NCBI RefSeq assembly: GCF_013140855.1
Contig: NZ_JABBPG010000013.1
Span: forward strand, 20,391-84,390
Reading direction: 5' to 3'
Origin: Pseudoalteromonas caenipelagi
GTDB lineage: Bacteria > Pseudomonadota > Gammaproteobacteria > Enterobacterales > Alteromonadaceae
DNA: 64,000 nucleotides
Shown here: piece after piece, positions 8,850 to 17,375 of the stretch
Layout of the letters: each line of letters starts with the position of its first letter
How positions within the stretch are numbered: position 1 is the stretch's first letter
Program-made: the position numbers and the translations under genes
Notes under the pieces: generated by a model
Seen by the model: only the letters and a program-made list of their open reading frames with translations
What the model was told of the DNA's origin: nothing
The model's database searches: none

Positions 8850-9512
8850 CTATTTGATAGGCAATAACGTCCTATAGTCCGTGATAGATAAATAGTCAGT
8901 AATCACATTGACTGGCTGTTTACTATCAGGGTTGGCTACTGCCAGTAAGTGGCCAATTCCAAACTCTTCAGCAGCTTTTAGCACACTCAAACTGTCGTCC
9001 ACGAAGAGTGTTCGCTGTTTATCAAAACCCAAATCCGCTTGAACCTGTTGCCAAAGTGATTGGCTTTCTTTACTTACGCCATAATGATGGGTTGAAATTA
9101 ATATATCTAAATAGTGAGCAAAATCAGCTAGTTCAACTTTCAAACTTAAGCTATCTGGGTGTGCGTTAGTGAGTAATATTAACTCTTTGCCAGCATCTTT
9201 TAGCGCAGTTAGAAACTCAGGTACGTCCTCGCGCACAGAGATTAAATCCTGGATCTCTCGTTTTAAGGCCATAATTGGCAAGCCAAGTTGTTCGTGCCAA
9301 TAGTCTAAGCAGTACCATTGAATTTGACCATGTACGGCTTCATAACGTTTTAGTATGTCAGCTTTTGCGGCTTCAAAACTGATGTTTTGTTTTTTTGCAT
9401 GCTCTGTCGGAATCACATGCTGCCAAAAATAACTGTCAAAATGTAGATCAAGTAAAGTCCCATCCATGTCTAATAGCACGGTATCAATTTCAGACCAATT
9501 TAGCATAGGCAT
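8850..9512 (-). CDS. yrfG: HAD-family GMP/IMP nucleotidase
   Basis: A haloacid-dehalogenase-type phosphatase of 220 residues. Motif I DMDGTLLDLHFD is near residue 15, motif II in LLTNAHPDSL near 113, and motif IV FVDDSLSVL near 168. The cap region RYEAVHGQIQWYCLDYW is characteristic of YrfG, which dephosphorylates GMP and IMP. Placement next to nudE agrees with the yrfG/nudE neighbourhood of E. coli and Vibrio. It is divergently transcribed from nudE with only 54 bases between starts, suggesting a shared control region. No strong ribosome-binding site is evident. Confidence 0.88.
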   Translation of the reverse strand: MPMLNWSEIDTVLLDMDGTLLDLHFDSYFWQHVIPTEHAKKQNISFEAAKADILKRYEAVHGQIQWYCLDYWHEQLGLPIMALKREIQDLISVREDVPEFLTALKDAGKELILLTNAHPDSLSLKVELADFAHYLDILISTHHYGVSKESQSLWQQVQADLGFDKQRTLFVDDSLSVLKAAEEFGIGHLLAVANPDSKQPVNVITDYLSITDYRTLLPIK

Positions 9513-9566
9513 TTATCTTCAAAGGCTTTATGATTAAGTGTATGTCATCATAACAAATAAATACTT

Positions 9567-10130
9567 ATGTCACAGAAAAAGCATCCAACACCTCCAGAGA
9601 TCTTACATTGTGAAGTTACTGCAAAGAGTCGCTTATTTACCGTTGAAGCGTTACAGCTGCAGTTTTCAAATGGAGAGCAGCGCCACTATGAGCGTATTCG
9701 TGGTGGAGGGCGAGGTGCGGTGATGATAGTGCCAATAACTGCTGATAATGAGCTATTATTAGTAAGAGAATATTGTGCTGGAACACACAATTATCAGCTA
9801 GGCTTCCCTAAAGGGCTGATTGACCCAGGAGAAACGCCAATTGAGGCAGGTAATCGTGAGCTAAAAGAAGAAGTTGGCTTTGGCGCTAAGCAATTTTGTG
9901 ACTTAAAAACGTTATCATTGGCACCTAGTTACTTTAACGCCAGAATGCATATTTTGGTGGCCAAAGAGCTATATGCAGAGCAATTAGAAGGGGATGAGCC
10001 AGAACCCTTAGTGACCGTTAGGTGGCCTTTAGAACAGTGGCAAACGCTACTGAGCCAGAGCGATTTTACGGAGGCACGTAGTGTTGCAGCATTGTTATTG
10101 CTTCAACAATATTTAGCGGCGGAGGTTTAA
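9567..10130 (+). CDS. nudE: ADP compounds hydrolase NudE (Nudix)
   Basis: A Nudix hydrolase of 187 residues that cleaves ADP-ribose, NADH and Ap3A-type nucleotides. The Nudix box is seen as GLIDPGETPIEAGNRELKEE with the conserved REL..EVGFG core, near residues 92-115. Flanking NudE-specific features include GGRGAVMIVP and YQLGFPKG just before the box, and the proline-containing LSLAPSYFNARMHILVA after it. It lies two bases upstream of cysQ's ATG, so the two are surely one operon. Both deal with nucleotide by-products, which is a sensible pairing. Confidence 0.92.
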   Translation: MSQKKHPTPPEILHCEVTAKSRLFTVEALQLQFSNGEQRHYERIRGGGRGAVMIVPITADNELLLVREYCAGTHNYQLGFPKGLIDPGETPIEAGNRELKEEVGFGAKQFCDLKTLSLAPSYFNARMHILVAKELYAEQLEGDEPEPLVTVRWPLEQWQTLLSQSDFTEARSVAALLLLQQYLAAEV

Positions 10131-10131
10131 C

Positions 10132-10926
10132 ATGCAAAAACTGCTCGAGCCTTGTATTGCCCTAGCGATTAAAGCTGGGGACGCAATCATGGATATCTAT
10201 CAAAAAGAAGATATTGGTGCGCGTGAAAAATCAGATCACACTCCTGTGACGGAAGCTGATTTAGCGGCCAATGAGGTACTCATGGCTGGCTTGAAAGCGC
10301 TAGCGCCTGACATCCCCATAATGTCTGAAGAAACCCCTATCCCCGAGTTATCTCAACGTGAAAAATGGCAGCGTTACTGGCTATTGGATCCGATGGATGG
10401 CACGGGGGAGTTTATTTTGCAAAGTGGTGACTTTGCAGTAAACATTGCGTTGGTCGAAAACAACCAACCGGTATTAGGTGTTATCTACTGGCCATCAAAA
10501 CAAACGACTTATTATGCGACCAAAGGACATGGTGCTTTTAAACGTTCTGTTGATGAGCAGCAGCAAATCTTTGTGGCTCCCCCTAACAGTCTTACATTGG
10601 CGGTGAGCCGTCGGCAAAAGTTAGAAGCTGTGAGCCAATATCTAAATAGCCACTTTGACACAGTGGCTTTGGGCTCATGTTCTTTGAAAGCTTGTTTGAT
10701 TGCCGAAGGAAAAGCCGATTGCTTTTTACGTGTAGGCCCGACCGGCGAATGGGATACAGGTGCCTCACAGGTTATCGTAGAAGAGGCTGGTGGATGTATA
10801 ACAGATGCTGAGTTTAATCCGCTGACATATAATCAACGTGAGCATACAGAAAACCCTGACTTTATCGTAATGGGCCACCCTGATTGGCAATGGCAAAAAC
10901 TGATCACCCCCCATCATCGTAGTTAA
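10132..10926 (+). CDS. cysQ: 3'(2'),5'-bisphosphate nucleotidase CysQ
   Basis: CysQ converts 3'-phosphoadenosine 5'-phosphate, the by-product of sulfate assimilation, to AMP and phosphate, a Mg-dependent and Li-sensitive reaction of the inositol-monophosphatase fold. Visible motifs are EADLAANE and SEETPIPE near residues 42 and 65, the metal site WLLDPMDGTGEF near 88, and the C-terminal GEWDTGASQVIVEEAGG near 206. Length (264) is normal. Start: ATG with GGAGG seven bases ahead, two bases after the nudE stop. The family normally has DPLDGT.EF; the Met and Gly substitutions here are conservative. Confidence 0.93.
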   Translation: MQKLLEPCIALAIKAGDAIMDIYQKEDIGAREKSDHTPVTEADLAANEVLMAGLKALAPDIPIMSEETPIPELSQREKWQRYWLLDPMDGTGEFILQSGDFAVNIALVENNQPVLGVIYWPSKQTTYYATKGHGAFKRSVDEQQQIFVAPPNSLTLAVSRRQKLEAVSQYLNSHFDTVALGSCSLKACLIAEGKADCFLRVGPTGEWDTGASQVIVEEAGGCITDAEFNPLTYNQREHTENPDFIVMGHPDWQWQKLITPHHRS

Positions 10927-10980
10927 TATTGCGCTTTGTGTAATATTTGCTCAGTTGGTTTGTTTTGATGCTTTAAATGC

Positions 10981-11008
10981 TTGCATTTAAAATTCAATCC
11001 TATATGAT
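10981..11008 (+). promoter_or_regulatory. Probable sigma-70 promoter of the initiator tRNA cluster
   Basis: TTGCAT (10981-10986) and TATGAT (11003-11008) are spaced by 16 bases, followed by a GC-rich discriminator (GCGACC) typical of stringently controlled stable-RNA promoters. It is about 80 bases upstream of the first tRNA. Confidence 0.6.
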
Positions 11009-11087
11009 AGCGACCTCTTCGAAAGACATGCCTTAACAGCTTGTTTATTGAAGGATAAAATTTAAGATAATATCTTAAATTTACAGG

Positions 11088-11164
<77 letters not shown>

Positions 11165-11233
11165 CTTTTTTTGTGGTTCTGTAAACTTCTAGCAGTAAGT
11201 CAGAAGTATAAAATAGCACTTGCAAATTACAGG

Positions 11234-11310
<77 letters not shown>

Positions 11311-11377
11311 CTTTTGTGGTTCTGTATAACTTCTACCAGTAAGTCAGAAGTATAAAATAGCACTTACAAATTACAGG

Positions 11378-11454
<77 letters not shown>

Positions 11455-11636
11455 AATTTTGGTTATTGCCGAAGGTCATCGGATTTACACTCTCTATTTA
11501 TTACCCATAACAAAACTACCTGCTTAGCATTAGTTTGTTGCCTTTTTGATTGCTCATTTTGAAATAAACTGGTTTCTTGACAGTTCCTTTTGTTGTGACT
11601 GAGAATCAGCTTCTGTCTTTTACAGCGTGTAGCGTG

Positions 11637-11666
11637 GGTAAGAGCAAAGCGAACCTTGCTCTTACC
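11637..11666 (-). terminator. Perfect 11-bp hairpin downstream of the dipeptidase
   Basis: GGTAAGAGCAA (11637-11647) pairs perfectly with TTGCTCTTACC (11656-11666) around an eight-base loop, nine bases after the dipeptidase stop. The U-run is missing on both strands, so it may be a Rho-dependent or 3'-protecting structure. Confidence 0.5.
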
Positions 11667-11674
11667 AGATGACG

Positions 11675-12823
11675 TTAAAACTGCGTTGCGTATTCTTCTG
11701 CTTGACGCCACACTCGCAGCGTATTACCACTTAGAATTTTTTTGATCTGACTTTCGCTATAGCCTCTGTCTAACAAGCCTTGAACAAGATTTGGGTAGCT
11801 AGAGACATCTTTAAGGCCTGCAGGAAGCGAATCACCCACACCATCGTAGTCAGAACCAATACCTACATGATCGATGCCGATAAGTTTTACGACATGGTCA
11901 ATATGATCAAGTACCTGCTCTAACGTTGCGTATGGGAAAGGGTTCTCTTTTATGTATTTGTCTCGCTCGTCAGCTTTATTACGTTGTTCGTACCAATTGC
12001 GTGCGCTGGAGGTGACAAAGCTAGAGCCAAAGTTGATTTGAATAACACCGCCATTCTTTTTCAGTGCTTTGAGCATATCGTCATCCATATTACGCTCAAA
12101 ACCAGGGGTGTACTTTCGTAGTGATGAGTGAGAGGCGACAACGGGTACTTTAGAAAGCTCCATAACTTGATAAAAAGCAGCATCGGAGATGTGAGAAACA
12201 TCGATTAACATGCCGATTTTGTTCATCTCAACTACGAGCTCTTTACCAAATGGGCTTAGACCTTTCCACTTGCGGCGAATATCATAAGATGAATCAGAAA
12301 TATGATTGCTTTGTGAATGTGCCAAAGTGATGTAGCGGACACCTCTATCAAAGAAATGTTTGAGATTTTTTAAATCGCCCTCTATCGGAGAACCATTTTC
12401 CATTCCCATCGCAATCGATATTTTGCCTTGTTTAAAGTGGGTGTAAATATCTTTGCTTGATTTAGCCATTGCAAATTTATCTGGTGCTCTGAACACCAAA
12501 GCTTCCATGCCATCAATAAGCTGATTAGCCAGTTGATAGCTTTTGCCTTTGCCTTCAAATTCAAGATTGGCGGGAATATAAATAGACATAAAAGGGGCAT
12601 TTAAACCACCTTTGACCGCTCGCGGATAGTCAAAATCTCCGCCCTCAGTGGCTCGGCTGACATCATCCCATTTATTTTTAATACGATAGGGAACGTCGAT
12701 ATGTGTATCGATAAGAATACTTTTTTGAGCGATGCGCTGAGCGCGTTCAGACGCTTGATAATCTTGCGCTTGTGCGGTCAAAGCCGACAAAGCAAGGGCG
12801 CAAAGAGTAAAACGTAATGTCAT
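11675..12823 (-). CDS. Exported membrane dipeptidase (peptidase family M19)
   Basis: A 382-residue zinc dipeptidase related to renal dipeptidase, which hydrolyses a wide range of dipeptides. A clean Sec signal peptide is visible (TLCALALSALTAQAQ, cleavage likely after AQA near residue 19). Metal-site motifs are DTHIDVPYR near residue 39 (HxD), the bridging Glu in GMENGSPI near 140, LAHSQSN near 167, IDVSHISD near 207 and VVASHSS near 228, with GIGSDYDGV near 320 closing the site. Periplasmic or surface location is inferred. It is monocistronic and ends at a strong hairpin. Role: peptide nutrient use. Confidence 0.9.
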   Translation of the reverse strand: MTLRFTLCALALSALTAQAQDYQASERAQRIAQKSILIDTHIDVPYRIKNKWDDVSRATEGGDFDYPRAVKGGLNAPFMSIYIPANLEFEGKGKSYQLANQLIDGMEALVFRAPDKFAMAKSSKDIYTHFKQGKISIAMGMENGSPIEGDLKNLKHFFDRGVRYITLAHSQSNHISDSSYDIRRKWKGLSPFGKELVVEMNKIGMLIDVSHISDAAFYQVMELSKVPVVASHSSLRKYTPGFERNMDDDMLKALKKNGGVIQINFGSSFVTSSARNWYEQRNKADERDKYIKENPFPYATLEQVLDHIDHVVKLIGIDHVGIGSDYDGVGDSLPAGLKDVSSYPNLVQGLLDRGYSESQIKKILSGNTLRVWRQAEEYATQF

Positions 12824-12899
12824 TAGCCTGCCTTTGATATTTATTAGTATACCCAGACTATAACTGAAAAGTTCGGTAGGCTAAATGGTCTGCGACCAG

Positions 12900-13148
12900 T
12901 TACTCATATTGTGGGTACTCTTCACTTTGCATCGCTTGAAATTGTGCCTTTGAGACAATATTGACTGACTCATGTAACTGTGAAAAAACAATAACGGCTT
13001 CGCCGCTTTTTAATTGTGCTTTTACGTGTTCTACTTTGGCTTCAGTTGAGAACTCCTGATCTCCGTAATCAGTGCCTTCACGAAGCACGTAATGTTCAAT
13101 CAGATTATTTAAGGTTTTGGTGTCTAATTGTTGATAAGGAATGATCAC
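12900..13148 (-). CDS. yheU: YheU family protein (UPF0270)
   Basis: Small acidic protein of 82 residues matching YheU: it begins MIIPYQQLDTKTLNNLIEHY, continues VLREGTDYG, and has the conserved LKSGEAVIVFSQLHESVNIV. The biochemical function is unknown. Its start codon overlaps the stop of yheT by four bases (ATGA), so the two are co-translated, exactly as the yheT-yheU pair is arranged in enterobacteria. No signal peptide or membrane segment is present. Confidence 0.9.
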   Translation of the reverse strand: MIIPYQQLDTKTLNNLIEHYVLREGTDYGDQEFSTEAKVEHVKAQLKSGEAVIVFSQLHESVNIVSKAQFQAMQSEEYPQYE

Positions 13149-14125
13149 TTTAATTTCCTTTGGCTTAGCTCATTAAAATAGTGAGGGACCACTTTTTCTA
13201 GCCAAAATTGTGGTTTCAGTGGGTTTGTGCCGCTAATAAAGCCAACATGCCCACCAGTGTTTGACACTGCAAGCGTGACGCTATCACTTACTTGCTCAGG
13301 TTTTGGGACTGCTTGTGATGATAACATCGGATCGTCTTTTGCGTGGATAACTAAAGTTGGGGTAACGATATCTTTAAGATAATGTTGCGCACTGGCTTTT
13401 GCGTAGTAATCCTCTGCATCTTCAAAACCATGCAAAGGGGCGGTGATCAAATTATCAAACTGCCATAAATCGTCAATGGCGTAAAGCTGCTGCTCATCAA
13501 CAGTTAACACGTCTGTAATGGTATCGAGTTTGCGAGCAAAGGAACGCTTCATTCTATCGAGCAAGTATTTTTGATAAAGGCCATAGCAGCTTTTTCTGAT
13601 CACTTGGCAAGATGATGACAAATGATGCGGAGCTGAGATCACCGCAGCACCATGTAAGCCGCTTTGTGCTTGCTGTTCACCTAGGTATTTAGCTAATACG
13701 TTGCCACCTAGAGAAAACCCCACCGCATACAAAGGTCTATCGACATAACGCTGCTTTAAAGTCTGGATTAAGAAGCCAAGATCAGAGGTTTCTCCGCTGT
13801 GATAAGCGCGGGGCAGGCGATTGGCGCTCCTAGAACAGTTACGAAAATGCATCAATACTGCATCAAAGCCTTTTTGGGTGAGTGCTTTGAGCATGCCTTT
13901 GGCGTAAAAGCTATTAATGTTCCCTTCTAGGCCGTGTAACACAATCGCAAGTGGTGCATTGGGGCGTTGCTCTTTTGCCCAGGCTAATTCTAAAAAATCG
14001 CCATCTGGGGTGGTTAATTCTTCAAATTTAACAGGCACTTTTTGCAGTGGACGAAAAAAGCGCGGCAAAATTGTTTGAGCATGTCGATTGCGCATCCACC
14101 ATGCGCTGTTAAATGAGTAGTCCAT
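13145..14125 (-). CDS. yheT: YheT-type alpha/beta hydrolase
   Basis: An alpha/beta hydrolase of the YheT/YMC esterase family. The substrate is unknown, and related enzymes act on short-chain esters. Seen: N-terminal RNRHAQTILPRFF, typical of the family; oxyanion-region LHGLEGNINSFY; the nucleophile elbow VGFSLGGN; the acid in IHAKDDPML and the histidine in NTGGHVGFISG. I place the start at the ATG at 14125 (326 residues). The longer reading frame begins with a GTG lying inside a strong minus-strand terminator stem, so it would not be on the same mRNA. Four-base overlap with yheU. Confidence 0.88.
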   Translation of the reverse strand: MDYSFNSAWWMRNRHAQTILPRFFRPLQKVPVKFEELTTPDGDFLELAWAKEQRPNAPLAIVLHGLEGNINSFYAKGMLKALTQKGFDAVLMHFRNCSRSANRLPRAYHSGETSDLGFLIQTLKQRYVDRPLYAVGFSLGGNVLAKYLGEQQAQSGLHGAAVISAPHHLSSSCQVIRKSCYGLYQKYLLDRMKRSFARKLDTITDVLTVDEQQLYAIDDLWQFDNLITAPLHGFEDAEDYYAKASAQHYLKDIVTPTLVIHAKDDPMLSSQAVPKPEQVSDSVTLAVSNTGGHVGFISGTNPLKPQFWLEKVVPHYFNELSQRKLK

Positions 14126-14182
14126 AAAGCGTCTTTGAGTCCAAGGTGGCAGCAGTGTAGCAAAGATAGTCAAAACTGTTGA

Positions 14183-14228
14183 GTGCAAAATAAAAAGCAC
14201 CCGACTAACAAGGTTAGTAAGGTGCTTT
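14183..14228 (-). terminator. Intrinsic terminator of the small membrane protein gene
   Basis: On the minus strand AAAGCACC pairs with GGTGCTTT (14194-14201 with 14221-14228), enclosing a second stem ACTAAC/GTTAGT, followed by TTTATTTT. The tail is U-rich only on the minus strand. It ends the transcript from the 14341-14481 gene and shows that yheT is transcribed separately. Confidence 0.85.
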
Positions 14229-14340
14229 GTGCGTCGTGCTTAATTCTTTTTACTTCTGGGGGAACCAGTGAGTGGGCTGTTAATACCCTTAATGCTGATT
14301 TAATGTATAAACATCAAGCTCAACATAGGCTTTACTAATT

Positions 14341-14481
14341 TTAATTAGGTACTTCAGCTTCTTGTACTTTTTTAACGAAGTAGTAAACGTAGAAGATACA
14401 TAGTGCAATCACCACGCCTAAGATCCCAAAAGAGAGAAACAACACTGGGTCACTGAAAAAATCTCTAAAGAATACGTTCAT
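14341..14481 (-). CDS. Small single-pass membrane protein (46 aa, DUF3149-like)
   Basis: A very small gene missed by length cut-offs. It encodes 46 residues: an N-terminal MNVFFRDFFSDPVLFLSFG, one transmembrane helix (roughly residues 13-35, ILGVVIALCIFYVYYFV) and a charged tail KKVQEAEVPN, giving an N-out or N-in bitopic peptide. It resembles DUF3149-type small proteins, but I cannot confirm that. Translation is well supported by AGGAGG placed eight bases before the ATG. It has its own promoter region with two FNR-like boxes and its own intrinsic terminator, so it is a deliberate, probably oxygen-regulated unit. A role in tuning a respiratory complex is a guess. Confidence 0.8.
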   Translation of the reverse strand: MNVFFRDFFSDPVLFLSFGILGVVIALCIFYVYYFVKKVQEAEVPN

Positions 14482-14505
14482 GGCTGATGCCTCCTAACTT
14501 GTCGA

Positions 14506-14554
14506 TGAAGTAATCTTAGTTGACGGGAGAGAGGCGAGATATGATCTCGATCAA
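14506..14554 (-). promoter_or_regulatory. Class II FNR-type promoter of the small membrane protein
   Basis: Reading the minus strand, TTGATCGAGATCAT (14554-14541) matches the FNR/EtrA consensus TTGAT-N4-ATCAA at nine of ten positions. A TAAGAT -10 box lies at 14518-14513. A start near 14506 would put the box at -41.5, the classic class II activator position. The FNR assignment is inferred from the motif. Confidence 0.65.
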
Positions 14555-14590
14555 GTTTCAAAGCTGATAGGCTAAGGTGATACTCAGAGC

Positions 14591-14604
14591 TTGATCTCGA
14601 TCAT
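14591..14604 (-). promoter_or_regulatory. Second FNR-like box
   Basis: TTGATCTCGATCAT again matches the FNR consensus at nine of ten positions and lies exactly 50 bases upstream of the first box (about -91.5), on the same face of the helix. It overlaps the stop codon of the upstream TIGR02444-type gene. Confidence 0.6.
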
Positions 14605-15065
14605 GATTTATCGGCAATTAAGCTCATTTTTAGACGCTTAAGTTGGTTTTCATTAAGATACAGCGCAAGGTTGTTACTGGGTGTCGCACTCGTTAAGTGG
14701 GATTGGTTAAGCGAACTGATTAGCGCTGACTGCTGCAATCGCTCCAATTGTAGCTCGCTGTTGAGTAGCTGCTGACGGATCTTGCTATAGCTTTGATGGT
14801 CAATAAACTGCTGTTTGAGTGTTTGTCGGATGGTGCGATGAGGGCCCAAAAGCTGTGTGTCTAAGTTTTTGCATATGCTTTCAAGCTGTGTCACTAGCTG
14901 CTCGGTGAGCTGTAAATTGAGCGTTTCAAGATAAAGCAACAACAGGCATAAGTTGATATTTTTTTGGTGCTTGTCTTGTAGGCTCAGCAAGGTGTGCTGT
15001 GCACTGCCTTGCTGATACACTGTACATGCAAACTGCCAAAATGCATGTTCATCTAACGTACTCAT
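14601..15065 (-). CDS. TIGR02444/DUF2390 family protein
   Basis: A 154-residue helical cytosolic protein that fits the TIGR02444 family found beside yheS-type ABC-F genes: it begins with FWQFACTVYQQ and has the hallmark NINLCLLLLYLETLNLQL. The function is unknown. The rest is leucine-, glutamine- and histidine-rich helices with no metal or nucleotide motif visible. It overlaps the 3' end of yheS by four bases (ATGA), so it is translationally coupled to the ABC-F factor, which suggests a ribosome-linked role, though this is inference only. Confidence 0.8.
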   Translation of the reverse strand: MSTLDEHAFWQFACTVYQQGSAQHTLLSLQDKHQKNINLCLLLLYLETLNLQLTEQLVTQLESICKNLDTQLLGPHRTIRQTLKQQFIDHQSYSKIRQQLLNSELQLERLQQSALISSLNQSHLTSATPSNNLALYLNENQLKRLKMSLIADKS

Positions 15066-16981
15066 ACGTCAATACTTTGCTCAAACGCGGCTTGTTTTTC
15101 TTCAAGCTCTTCTAAAGCGAATAAGAGCGACTCTTCTACTTCATTCAGTAGTGGCGTTACTTTGGCTTGCTGAGCCAGTAACTCAGTCAGTTTGGCTTTG
15201 TTTTCCTCTTGATAGATATCGTTATCAGCAAGCTGTTGTTCGATTTCAGCAAGTTGTTCAGAGTATTTATCGAGTGACTTCTCAAGTTTCTCAATGTTTT
15301 TCTTCAGAGGTTGGACTGACTTTCTAAACTCAGCTTCAAGGCGTTTTTGCTCTTTTCGATTAACGCTAGAGTGCGCTTTAGGCTGATCTTGTGGTTTTTT
15401 ACTTGCTTCTTTGTTGGCGTTGAGTAGCCACTGGTAGTAGGCATCTAAATCATAGCCAAACTGTGTAACTTCTCCATTGTCGACTAAGTAATATTCATCT
15501 GCGGTATTTTTGAGCATGTGACGATCGTGAGATACTGTCACCATTGCACCTTCAAAGCCTTGTAATGCCATAACCAAAGCATGGCGCATTTCTAAGTCTA
15601 AGTGGTTGGTTGGCTCATCTAGTAATAGCAAGTTAGGTTTTTGGTAAACTAACATCGCAAGGACCAGTCGTGCTTTTTCGCCACCCGAAAATGGCGCAAC
15701 AGGCTCAAGTGCTTTATCACCATGAAACGCAAAACCGCCCAAAAAGTCACGTAATGACTGCTCGCTGGCTTTAGGGTCTAGGCGCTGAATATGAGTGATT
15801 GCACTGGCACCTAAATCGAGAGATTCAAGCTGATGCTGGGCAAAATAGCCCACTTTCAAGCCTTGGTGCATAAACACCTCACCTGATTGCGGCTTAAGTT
15901 CACCTGCTAAAAGCTTAATTAGCGTTGATTTACCCGCCCCATTACGGCCCAATAATGCGATGCGACTACCTGGGACCAAGTTGAGTTTTATTTTGTGCAG
16001 TATGGTTACATCGCCATAGCCCGCCTGCGCGCCATCTAGTGTCATAAGCGGGTTAGGCAGGGTTGTCGGCTCCGCAAATTCAAAATCAAAGGGGGAGTCT
16101 GCGTGTGCCGGGGCTAATTTTTCCATGCGCTCTAGTGCTTTTACACGGCTCTGCGCTTGCTTGGCTTTACTGGCTTTTGCTTTAAAGCGAGTAATGAACT
16201 TTTCTAAGTGGGCTATCTGTTCTTGCTGTTTGGCAAATAGGGCTTGGTGCTGAGCCATACGCTCTGCTTTTTGGCGCTCAAATTGCGAGTAGTGACCTTT
16301 ATAAACATTAATTTTTTGCTGGTCTATGTGCCAGATCTGGTCCACCACGGCATCTAAAAATTCTCTATCGTGAGAAATAAGCACAAGTGTACCTGTGTAG
16401 ACTCGTAAAAATCGCTCCAACCAGTAAACAGCATCTAAATCTAAGTGGTTAGTTGGCTCATCAAGCAACAATAAGTCTGCGTCACGAATAAGCGCCTGCG
16501 CCAAGTTCAAACGCATGCGCCAACCACCTGAAAACGCACTGACAGCGTGCGTAATTTGTTCATTACTAAAACCCAAGCCATGCAGTAACTCACCCGCTTT
16601 GGCTTCGATGCTATAGCCTTTCATCAGCTCTAGTTGTTGATGAACTTTTGCCTGTTTTGCACCATCTTGTGCTTGTTCAGCTTCTTGTAATGCAACGCGA
16701 CATTGATAGTATTCAGGGTGTCCTTGTAGCACATAATCCAATGCGCTTATTTCTAATGCGGGAGTTTCTTGTTTAACAGAGGCAATAGACCAGTCTTTGG
16801 GAATTTGTAGCTCTCCAGCATCCAGAGTAAGTTCGCCTTTAAGTAGGGCAAAAAGTGACGATTTGCCACAGCCATTAGCCCCAACAAGACCGACTTTGTG
16901 CTCTGGAAATAACGTGGCGCTGGCATCTTTTAATAAACTTTTTGTACCGCGTAGTAATTCAATATCAGACAGTTGGATCAT
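15062..16981 (-). CDS. yheS: ABC-F ribosome-associated ATPase YheS
   Basis: A 639-residue soluble protein with two ABC ATPase domains and no membrane part, the ABC-F architecture. Domain 1 has Walker A GANGCGKSSL near residue 34, signature FSGGWRMRL near 148 and Walker B LLLLDEPTNHLD near 168. The interdomain linker is rich in Lys, Gln and Ala (about 240-300). Domain 2 has GRNGAGKSTL near 345, FSGGEKARL near 427 and LLLLDEPTNHLD. A C-terminal coiled coil follows. ABC-F proteins enter the ribosomal E site and rescue or regulate translation of difficult sequences. It leads a two-gene operon with the TIGR02444 protein and is divergent from yheV. Confidence 0.93.
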   Translation of the reverse strand: MIQLSDIELLRGTKSLLKDASATLFPEHKVGLVGANGCGKSSLFALLKGELTLDAGELQIPKDWSIASVKQETPALEISALDYVLQGHPEYYQCRVALQEAEQAQDGAKQAKVHQQLELMKGYSIEAKAGELLHGLGFSNEQITHAVSAFSGGWRMRLNLAQALIRDADLLLLDEPTNHLDLDAVYWLERFLRVYTGTLVLISHDREFLDAVVDQIWHIDQQKINVYKGHYSQFERQKAERMAQHQALFAKQQEQIAHLEKFITRFKAKASKAKQAQSRVKALERMEKLAPAHADSPFDFEFAEPTTLPNPLMTLDGAQAGYGDVTILHKIKLNLVPGSRIALLGRNGAGKSTLIKLLAGELKPQSGEVFMHQGLKVGYFAQHQLESLDLGASAITHIQRLDPKASEQSLRDFLGGFAFHGDKALEPVAPFSGGEKARLVLAMLVYQKPNLLLLDEPTNHLDLEMRHALVMALQGFEGAMVTVSHDRHMLKNTADEYYLVDNGEVTQFGYDLDAYYQWLLNANKEASKKPQDQPKAHSSVNRKEQKRLEAEFRKSVQPLKKNIEKLEKSLDKYSEQLAEIEQQLADNDIYQEENKAKLTELLAQQAKVTPLLNEVEESLLFALEELEEKQAAFEQSIDV

Positions 16982-17157
16982 AATGCTCTATTTTAAAACC
17001 CGAATTAAGGTGCATCATATCATGAACAATTGAGTTTAAGTCAGCGAAAAAGATGTGTCGATTGTTGGCGTATATCACTGACAATCGTATGCTATCTAGC
17101 TGGTTTGGGTTAAAATAGCGACTAACTAATGTTGGCGATGAGTTGTAGGGGCAAGCC

Positions 17158-17358
17158 ATGAAACAAAAAAAGCGTTTTATTGCAGGGGCATCGTGTCCAG
17201 AGTGCAAAGAACTCGATGTGATGATGCTATTTAAAGAGCATGATGTTGAAAAGGTTGAGTGTGTAAAGTGTGGTCACATCATGACTCAGCCAGAGGAAGC
17301 AGTCCAAGCATCTACACGCCAATTTGAGCAGGTCATTGGTGTATTTAAGCCAGAGTAA
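17158..17358 (+). CDS. yheV: YheV family zinc-ribbon protein
   Basis: A 66-residue protein with two CxxC knuckles, SCPEC (Cys13, Cys16) and ECVKCGH (Cys35, Cys38), which should bind one zinc. The start MKQKKRFIAGASCPECKELD and the mid-segment MLFKEHDVE are typical of YheV, a conserved protein of unknown function in the yheS-slyX neighbourhood. It is divergent from yheS and convergent with slyX. The stop is followed by the short inverted repeat around CCAGAG...CTCTGG, which overlaps the end of the gene and may end transcription. Confidence 0.88.
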   Translation: MKQKKRFIAGASCPECKELDVMMLFKEHDVEKVECVKCGHIMTQPEEAVQASTRQFEQVIGVFKPE

Positions 17359-17375
17359 TACTCTGGCTTTGTTGT

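Noticed and set aside
11463..11711. Minus-strand reading frame after the tRNA cluster
   Set aside because: It overlaps the dipeptidase 3' end and the hairpin, and has no RBS or family features.
14126..14200. Upstream start of yheT at 14200
   Set aside because: That GTG lies inside a minus-strand intrinsic terminator, and the alignment to the family begins at the later ATG.
15062..16981. YheS taken as an antibiotic-resistance ABC-F protein
   Set aside because: Gene order (yheT, yheU, yheV, slyX, fkpA nearby) and length fit the housekeeping YheS.
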